A stretch of 64,000 nucleotides of DNA from contig NC_058520.1 of the NCBI RefSeq assembly GCF_904849725.1, forward strand, positions 324,085,186-324,149,185. Direction: 5' to 3'. Of the stretch, positions 56,021 through 64,000 are shown in pieces. Every line of letters begins with the position of its first letter. Positions within the stretch are counted from its first letter, which is position 1. This DNA is from Hordeum vulgare subsp. vulgare. Taxonomy: Eukaryota > Streptophyta > Magnoliopsida > Poales > Poaceae. The notes under the pieces were generated by a model, which searched no databases, was not told the origin of the DNA, and saw nothing but the letters and a program-made list of their open reading frames with translations. The position numbers and the translations under genes were made by a program.

Positions 56021-57978
56021 GACTTGAAGACTTTGATTTATCTTCATGAGTTTACCTATGTCTTCAAGTATTGAGTTTATCTTCAAGTTGATGTTGTCTT
56101 TGATATTTTTGTCATTCTCCATTTTCAGTATATATCTATATATATATTCTCGAGTTTTTCCTCTACAACATTCACATATGACTATGTCTTCAGTGATATT
56201 TTTATCTAGGTGAATGTGATCGACCCTATGATCTCATCTATGCTTATCTCTCCTAAAAGCTGTTCACTCTAGTTGTATGCAATCTACTTGACACGTGTTT
56301 ATTGTCTTCACTCCATCCTTGTGAGTCGAAGATAAATACAACCAATAGCTAATATATTCTATCTTATCTTTTCACTGGCCCAACCGGAGATTTTCCCATG
56401 CACGTCTCTACATAATGGAACTAGTGGGTTGTCAGATGTGGTGCATGCATGCAACGCATCCTACTAAGACCAAGAATGAGAGCCATATCCGTCCAAAGAA
56501 TTCAGACCCACCGGGATTCACCATTCATAAATACCCCACCCCTAGTTAATTTACTGCCCTTCTTCTATCCAATCACTCTTGATCTCTCCAAACCCTAGCG
56601 TCGCCATTTGATTTCATCGTTGTCGGAGGATAAGCGCTTCACTGTCACAACTCCTTCATCTTCGTACTCATTTCGATCTTGGTTGTTTTTGCACTACCAT
56701 CATCGAAGCTGTCTGCCACCACCAAGTTAGGGTCTGGTAGATTGGACTGCTCGACTTCTCTGCCTCATCGAGCTGTTCTTCGTCGTTTCATCCACTCGGT
56801 AATTAAAACAGATTTTTACTGTGTGTTTGTTCTGTTTTGCCTTCACGGTATCTTCAAGCATTGTTTTTGTACTTCCTATTCTTCAACACGAAACTCTTCC
56901 ACTCATACCTTGCTAAGTGTTTCACTATCTTACTTGAATTGTTTGATTCCTCACTTGTGCAAATTTTCGAATCTGTACAAATCAGGAACCAACTTATCAC
57001 ATACAAAAGTTAATATCTTCACGGTGGTTATTACCTCTAGACAATATTTTTATCTTCAAAATTTTCTGAGAAAACATATGACCTCTCCCAGTCCCTTCGC
57101 ATCCTGAATTATCAATCGGAAGGAGGAAGATCCTAAACATCTTCAAGACATGCCTCTCTTTGATGTGGAAATTCTTCACAATTTCAAATATTACTGGTTT
57201 GTTAATCCGCCCATCACCATTAATGCCCTTCAACTTCCCATTAGCTTAAGTTTCACCTTCCAAGGGCTAGTGAATGAAGAGTCGTCAATTTCTCAAAGGG
57301 ACGTTCAGTAGCACAAAAACACTCGCCACGAAAAGGCAATTTTCAAGAAGCATGTCCACAAGCTTAGTGTCAAGGAAATCGAAGGCTAGGAGAAGATGAT
57401 GGCTGATTTGAAACCAAAACATCAAAATCATCGCGAAGACATTTGTGGCACCATTGTGCATGTGAAGAAGAAATCTGAGAATATAGTGGGAGCCAACAAT
57501 CAAATGTTGAAGGGAAAGGCTTTTGGACAACCTGCTATTGACCCACGGATCCTCCAGAACATAAAAAAGGCTTCCATGTCTTCGAGGCATCCTACACCGG
57601 CAAGCCAAGAAATGTCAAAGGTTATCTTCCCAACCAATTTTTTCCTATAGTGCTCCAGTTGTACTTCTATTGTTGCTGCTAGCAAGAAGATAAACACGAC
57701 CGAGGATGAAGCCAAAAGCACAAGACATTGCAAATCTCATTACCTCTGCCTCCTGCCAAGATGAGGAAGACAAAGAAAGCTAAGTCTTCGAGCGAGACCC
57801 AAGTGCCTCCAGTTCCTTCATTCTGAAACACCATCTGCTCATGAGGAGGCAATTTTTGTGACACCAATCTCAGTGGCCCCTGCTGCATCAACAATACCAA
57901 AGTGACATATTGTTCTCCATGAACCTGCTTCCACAAAGGCTCCTGTTACTGAAGATATACTAGCCAATAACTCCATCG
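56021..57978 (+). other. Unrecognised, probably degenerate retroelement sequence
   Basis: A promoter-like stretch (ATAAATACCCC near 56525) is followed by a pyrimidine-rich leader. From about 57115 broken frames read FDVEILHNFKYYWFVNPP, ALQLPISLSFTFQGLVNEE and KHVHKLSVKEIEG; these are joined by the 57396-57650 frame (KPKHQNHREDICGTIVHVKKKSENIVG). It looks like the remains of a charged, coiled protein from a non-autonomous retrotransposon. I cannot name the family, and no LTR pair was found. Confidence 0.4.
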
Positions 57979-58232
57979 TGCTACTTGTAAAATGCATTGA
58001 GTTTTTTCCCAAACAAGAGGGGAGATGCATTACAGTAGAGATAAAGATTTCCCTCAGTGAGAACGAAGGTTATCGAACCAATACGACACTCACGCAAACC
58101 CCTTTTTGCAGCACCTACACAAACAAAATCCAACACTTGCACCCAACACTGACAAGAGGGTTGTCAAGCCCCTGGAACTCATTACTTGTAAGGATTCAAT
58201 ACTGATAGATAGATAAACACAAAAGTAAATAT
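57979..58232 (-). repeat. Inverted fragment of an Athila-like LTR 3' end
   Basis: Reversed, it reads GTAATGAGTTCCAGGGGCTTG ... GGTTCGATAACCTT ... TTCTCACTGAGGG and ends CAAGTAGCA. That is the last roughly 250 bases of an LTR related to 58960-59114 and 60480-60705. It faces the next fragment head to head. Confidence 0.7.
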
Positions 58233-59114
58233 GGAGGCTATCTACATAGCCCTTCTGTCTCTTTGATGTTCAATGCAAAGTTCAGCATGATTCCCATGTT
58301 GATCTCTCTGACGTAATCCTCTTTTGTGATGTGACTATTGGGATATGATGTATTATGGGTTTATGATAAGATTATTCATGAATGTTAATTCAGAATTCTA
58401 TGAATTCTTTTATGCATGATTATTATAACTACATATTTTTCTCTGATCTATCGATTTGGTTTGGCAACTAGATTGATTTATCTTCAGTGGGAGTGGTGCG
58501 TTGTATTGGGTTCAATCTTGTCGTACTCAATTCTAGTGACAGAAAGGGACATGGCACATATTTGTATTGTTTCCATTATAAATAAAATGACGGGGTCTGA
58601 ACATATTGCTTGTCTTACTTTGTCTACATCATGTCATCTTGCTCCAAGCATTACGCTATTTAATACTTAATACTCTAGATGCATGATGGACAACGGTAAT
58701 TGACTGGAGTGATAGTAGTAGATGTAGGTAGGAGTTGGTCTACTTATTTATGGACGTGATGCCTATATACATGATTATTGTCATTAATAACATGCCATAA
58801 CTATGCGCTATTCTCTCAATTGCCCAACGGAAATTTGTTTTCCCGTCGTATGATATGCTCAAGAGAGAAGGATCTAGCAAAAACTATGCCCCCTCGGGTC
58901 TACAAAATATATTACTTAAACTTTATTTACCTTGCTGTAACTTATTTCCTTGTATGTTTATCTATCTATTAGTATATAATCTTTGCAAGTAATGAGTTCA
59001 AGGGGCTTGATAACACTCTTGCACGCCTTGGGTGCAATTTTTTGATTCTCTCTGTGTAGGTGTTGCTAAAGGGGGTTTGTGTGAGTCTCCTACTGGTTCG
59101 ATAACCTTGGTTCT
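58233..59114 (+). repeat. Truncated Athila-like LTR fragment
   Basis: It aligns with about 59725-60620 of the following LTR (TTCAATGCAAAGTTC, TGTGATG, GTGACAGAAAGGGACATG, GGTTCGATAACCTTGG). It lacks the TGATACG start, and it stops at GGTTCT, where the next LTR begins. Confidence 0.72.
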
Positions 59115-60905
59115 TGATACGTCTCCAATGATCTATAATTTTTGATTGTTCCACGTTATAAAATTATCATTCTAGGATAAGTTTTGGGCATTTATTTACT
59201 GATTCATATTATTTTTGAGCATTAACCTATTAACCCAGTGCCAACTGCCAGTTGATGTTTCTTGCTTGTTTTTAGATTTTTCAGGTTTATAGTACCAAAC
59301 TGTGTCCAAATACCACACATTTGTTTGAAGTTTTTTTCTGTACCAAAAGAAGACCTAGAAGCTTCGGGAGAAGGCCCGAGGCCACACGAGGGCCCCAAAA
59401 GCCAACAGGGCGCATCAAGGGGTGGTGGTCGCGCCCTGGTAGCTTGTACCCCCCCCCCTCTGCTCTCCTAACCTTGTTCTCTTGGTCATAAATTCTCATA
59501 TATTCCAAAAACCCTAGGGGATCTCCCAAAACACGTTTTTCACCGCCGCAAGTCTTTGTTCCATCGTGTGCCCATCTGGAGCCGTGTTCTGATGCCCTAC
59601 CGGAGGGGGGATCAATCACAGAGGGCCTCTAGATCAACCTTGATGCTCCCATGGTGATGTGTGATTAGTCTACCATAGAACTATGGGTCCATAGCTAGAA
59701 TCTAGATGGATCTATCTATCTCTTTCTCTCTCTCTATGATCTTCAATACAAAGTTCATCGTATCTTCGTGATGATCTATTTGATGTAGTCACTTTGTGTG
59801 ATGCGTTTGTTGGCATCTAATGAATTGTGGATTTCTGTTCAGATTATTCATGATGAAAATTTTAGTCTTGTCTAAATAACTATATGATTCTTATTTTCAC
59901 GATTATTATAGTTTGCCAATCTCTCCGATCTATTGATTTGGTTTGGCCAACTAGATTGATCTATCTATAATGAGAGGGGTGCATTGTAGCAGGTTCAATC
60001 TTGCGGTGCTCAATCCCAGTGACAGAAAGGGACATGACACGTATTTGTATTTCTTCCACTAAGGATAAAACAATGTGGTTGATTCATATGAATTGGACTT
60101 TTTTGTCTACATCATGTCATTGTTCTCCAAGCATTACTCTGTTTTACCTAATACTCTAGATCCATGCTGGATAGCGGTTGATTGGTGGAGTAATAGTATT
60201 ATATGTATGCAGGATTCGGTCTAATTGCTTGTGGATGTGATGCCTATATACACATGATCATTGTCATGAATAAATATTTCATAACTATTTGTTTTATATC
60301 AATAGCCCAACAGTAAATTGTTTACCCATCGTATGCCTTCTTCGAGAGAAGCCACTAGAGAACACTATGGCTCCTCGGTCTATTCACATATATATTTAAT
60401 GCTACTATTTCCTTGATTCCTTTATTTTCTTTTTATTTATTTTATATTTTATATTAATCAACTATCTACCACACTACTCATTTTCTTGCAAGTAACGAGG
60501 TCAAGTGGATTGACAACCCTCTTGCCCTTGTTGGGTGCAAGTGTGTGTTATTTTGTGCGTAGTTGGTGAAGGTGAGAAGTTGTTCGATCCTCCTATTGGT
60601 TCAATAACCTTGGTTCTCACTGAGGGAAATACTTGTCTATAATGTGTTGCATCATCCCCTCCTCTTCGGGGAATACCCAACATAGATTACAAGTATTAGG
60701 AAGGATTTCTCGCACCGTTTCGGGGAGTATAATGTACTTACTATCAACTTGTGTTTGCTCCTTTGTGTGTAGAAGCTGACGATGTGAGTTGGGTGGTCAT
60801 TCTATTGATTCAATAACCTTGGTTCTCATTGTGGGAAATACATATCTATACTTTGTAGCATCATCCCATCTTCGAGGAAAAACCCAATGGAGATCACAAG
60901 TATCA
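59115..60905 (+). repeat. 5' LTR of Athila-3, with a tandem duplication at its end
   Basis: It starts TGATACGTCTCC and ends ACAAGTATCA. A hairpin at 59398-59450 (inner arms CAGGGCGC and GCGCCCTG) precedes the TATA-like CATATATTCC at 59498-59507. The segment 60590-60740 is repeated about 208 bases later (60798-60945), including the LTR end and the start of the primer-binding region. Confidence 0.75.
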
Positions 60906-60913
60906 GGAAGGAT

Positions 60914-60933
60914 TTCTGGAGCCGTTGCCGAGG
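60914..60933 (+). other. Primer-binding site of Athila-3
   Basis: TTCTGGAGCCGTTGCCGAGG follows the LTR end and corresponds to TTCTGGCGCCGTTGCCGGGG. A more decayed copy, TTCTCGCACCGTTTCGGGGA, lies near 60707-60726. Confidence 0.6.
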
Positions 60934-63900
60934 AGTATCACCAACTTACTATCAAGTACCTTCTCACGAATTATCATTCACTTGTTCTAATTTTTTACTT
61001 GCTATTATATTTTTATTTCTATAAAAACAAAAAATATTTACCTTTACTTGTTTTCTTGTTTCATTTGCTAGTTACTTGCTTGATGTTGTTACCATGTGAG
61101 AATTTCAGAAAATCATTATTGAGAGTTCTAGTGACTGAGATGAGGAGAGGGCAAAATTTATGGATTCTACTCATGATCCTCCTAAAATACAAGTTCCCCG
61201 TAGTGATACTCACACGTTTCTTTCTATCATATGGGTAGTGGGAACATTATTGGAAAGCGTGTTATTCAAGATTTTTTTTTTGAATACTCGAAAGCTTCTT
61301 CCCATCTTAAAGGAACTATACTTGATGAAAAAATTACTATGTGGATGCTATTTCCATGCTTATTTTAAAATTATAAATGAGGTTAGTGCATCTTCATCCT
61401 ATGCTTCAAAAGATATTTTTGGGGCTCCCTTGCATACACGATACTGAGATTAAGAAAATTTCTATTGATATCCTTATTCGTGAATTTGATTAAATAGTGC
61501 GGGAAGATAAAGATATCTTTTCCTTTTATGGAATAAAATCATAACATCCTCCCATAGAATTGATACTTCATAATGGAGATGATATGCGTAAGTTGTAATC
61601 TAATGACCAAAAAGGGTTATTGATAATATGAGGAGGAAGGTCCCTCTAGAAGAATTAATGCATGCACTATTGCTTAAACTTGTGATAAATTTGAATGGAT
61701 TGCTAAAGGAATTAATGAGGGTTTTAGTAATGATTCGGTATGAGAAGCCTTTTGGGAACCTATTAATGATGAAATTCATGTCTTATATGATGACCCCTAT
61801 GATGATGATGATGCTAGTAATCATTTCAAATATTAAGAACTTCTTTGAACCCTTGGGATCACCAACTAGATTTTACAAAGATGATATATTATGTCCTATT
61901 TTGGAAGGGCTAGTGCTAAAGAACATGAAAGGTTCCAACACATGAAACAATGCATTATGCCTACCTAGGGGCATAAAACAATAACGCTAGTTCACAGGCA
62001 ACCGAATAGTGATCTTATTTTTCTTGTTCGACTTTCTGTTTGCATGATATAACATGATTATTTCTGTTGTAATGATTGTGTTTGTATGATTAAATTTGTG
62101 TTTGTGCCAACTACAGCCTTTGGGATGATTTTAATAGTAAATAGAATTGATATAGTGCCAAAACATAAACTTTTGTGTCCAGTGCTGAATTTCCCTAATT
62201 TTAGTGGAACGTATTTTTGATCTAAAGTTTTTACAAAATATTGTTATACAAATTCCTTAGCTTATCCTAATATTTCATAATTTCTGGACTTACAAAAGTA
62301 GGGTGTTTGTGCTGATCACTACAGACTACTCTATTTTAGACAGATTCTATTTTTTCTTGCATAGTTTGCTTATTTTGATGATGCTATAGATTAAATCGGG
62401 GGGGGGGGGTATAAGTCATGGAGAAATTATCATACAGTAACTTATGAAATAATAAAATATGAATCAATTTATATGAATATCGAATGTTTATGGTTCGCCT
62501 ATCTTGTAACGGTCCCACGAGTTTTCTATTGAGTTTTGTGTGATGAATTTTTCATGTTTTGGGTGTTATGATGATGGATGAAGGAGTAAGGAGCGGAAAC
62601 AGCCTAAGCTTGGGCAAGGCACCCCAAGATAATATTCTAGGAAGACTCAACCGTCTAATCTTGGGGATGCCCCGGAAGGCATCCCCTCTTTTGTTCCAAC
62701 CCATTGGTATGTCACTTGGAGCTATTAGTTTTGCTTTGAGCATCATTTGATTTAGTTTTTCTTTGTTTTTTTCCACAGTCATTGTTTGCTAGACACACCC
62801 ACTTGAGAGAGACACATGTTCACCATGATTTGTTAGAATACTCTTTGTGCTTCACTTTTATCTTTCGAGCTAAGCAATTTCTCTAGTGCTTCACTTATAT
62901 CTTTTGAGCTAAGTAGTTCCTCTAGTACATTCACTTATATCTTTTAGAGAACAATGGCGTATAGATTTTATAGAAATAATTTCACTCTCGTTGTTCACTT
63001 AAATTTGTCTGAGAGTTAATAAATAGCGATAGTCATTTTCATGGTTTATAAGACTAGTCAAAAAATAATAAGTATTCAAGGACTACATAATCAAAACCAC
63101 ATGTAGCACATAAAAGAGAAATGGTGGGTTAACAATACTGATGTGGTAATATTAAAGGATATGAGTGCATCATTGTTGGTTAGTAAATATATCGACAGTT
63201 AAAGGATGTTAATTTGATATTCATCTAAATATTGGTTATGGCATGGTAATGATGTGTGAGCATTCTTATTCCTCATTGAAGTCCCGTGCTTCTTAGGTCG
63301 GGAGCGCGTGATGGTTAACTCCTACCAACCTCCCCCTAGGGGTACGCGAGTACTACTTTGCTCCAAGACAGCTAATAAAACCTTGTCATAAGTATGTGAG
63401 TTCTTTATTACTAATGTGAATCCATGGATATATGCACTATCACCACCTCATATTTGCTAGCCTCTTCGGTAGCGTGCATTGCCCATTCTCACCTCGAGGA
63501 TCAATGCAAACTTCGCCAGTGCATCCAAACCCCGCAACATGATACGTTCTATTGCACAAAAGCCACCTTATATCTTCCTCAAAACAGCCACCGTACCTAC
63601 CTATCATGGCATTTCCCTAGAGATTCTAAGATATATTGTCTTGCTTTACATCATATGACTAGTACTCTCATTGTCATATTGATTTGCATGATCATGTAGC
63701 TGACATAGTATTTGTCGCGAAGCCACCATTCGTCGTTATCATACATGTTATGCTAGGTCATTGCACATCCTGGTACACTGTTAGAGGCATTCATATAGTC
63801 ATATTATTTAGTAGTTTTTCATATTTAGTTGTACGTAAATAGAAGTGTGAAGCTATTCATTATTTAGGGCATTGTCTTAGTGATGAAAGGACAATGGAAA

Positions 63901-64000
63901 CATTGACTCCCCTATAAGTTGGGATGAGACTCGAGACAAAAAAAAGAAAAAGAAAAAAGGAAATAATAAAAAAAGAAAAAAAAAAGAAAAAAAGAAAAAG
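60934..64000 (+). other. Non-coding interior of Athila-3
   Basis: Short broken frames (61160-61447, 61628-61945) have no recognisable domain. Landmarks are an (ATG)n run near 61797-61812, a run of 12 G at 62398-62409, a GGGGATGCC/GGCATCCCC stem-loop near 62664-62687 and an A/G low-complexity tract from about 63936. The 3' LTR is outside the window. Confidence 0.6.

Larger units (their letters stand above)
59115..64000 (+). mobile_element. Third Athila-like element (Athila-3), 5' part
   Basis: A complete 5' LTR is followed by a primer-binding site and about 3 kb of non-coding interior that runs off the window. Interior landmarks match Athila-2, so it is a related non-autonomous element. It lies against the truncated LTR at 59114. 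Confidence 0.78.

Overview
The window is a stack of nested plant transposable elements. I see no ordinary host gene, tRNA, rRNA or CRISPR array. The organism is very probably a grass of the wheat/barley tribe (Triticeae). Three LTRs begin TGATACGTCTCC-like and are followed by an internal region with a TGGCGCCGTTGCC-type primer-binding site. Two Gypsy elements have the Tat-lineage layout, with an antisense 'putative gypsy type transposon' gene. Two large CACTA (En/Spm) elements have TTTGCCGTC subterminal repeats. Family assignments come from recognising proteins and end structures by eye; no database was searched.

Layering, oldest first. (A) A minus-strand, pol-less Tat-type Gypsy element (Tat-old) is split into 6060-8411, 44634-46441 and 53173-about 56000; its gag, protease, antisense gene and 5' LTR can all be traced. 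(B) Three elements sit in or against it. An Athila-type element (1-6059, right part only) ends at its left edge. A plus-strand Tat element (Tat-2, 8412-44628) is flanked by CGGGT/CGGGT. A non-coding Athila-type element (Athila-2, 46442-53172) is flanked by CTCGC/CTCGC. (C) Tat-2 received three insertions: CACTA-1 (9114-22191, duplication AAT) and a truncated LINE (22279-24068) in its 5' LTR, and CACTA-2 (28221-40665, duplication GTA) in its interior. (D) CACTA-2 received a Mutator-like miniature element (38560-39028, 9-bp duplication ATAAACTAA) and a Helitron-like piece from 39137. To the right lie an unrecognised degenerate retroelement (56020-57978), an inverted pair of LTR pieces (57979-59114) and the 5' part of a third Athila-like element (59115-end).

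The two CACTA elements are the most informative loci. Both lie in minus orientation and carry a TNP2-type transposase gene followed by a TNP1-type gene. They also share three structural blocks: a roughly 216-bp imperfect palindrome in the presumed 5' leader of TNP2, a G-rich minisatellite next to a (TTC)n tract, and a tandem array whose units each contain a long purine/pyrimidine hairpin centred on GAGCTC. Each copy has different inactivating mutations.

Nothing here makes a convincing new protein-coding system. The features most worth a second look are structural: the hairpin array, the TNP2 leader palindrome, and a hairpin upstream of the TATA box that recurs in every Athila-type LTR (and once internally) while its stem sequence changes.
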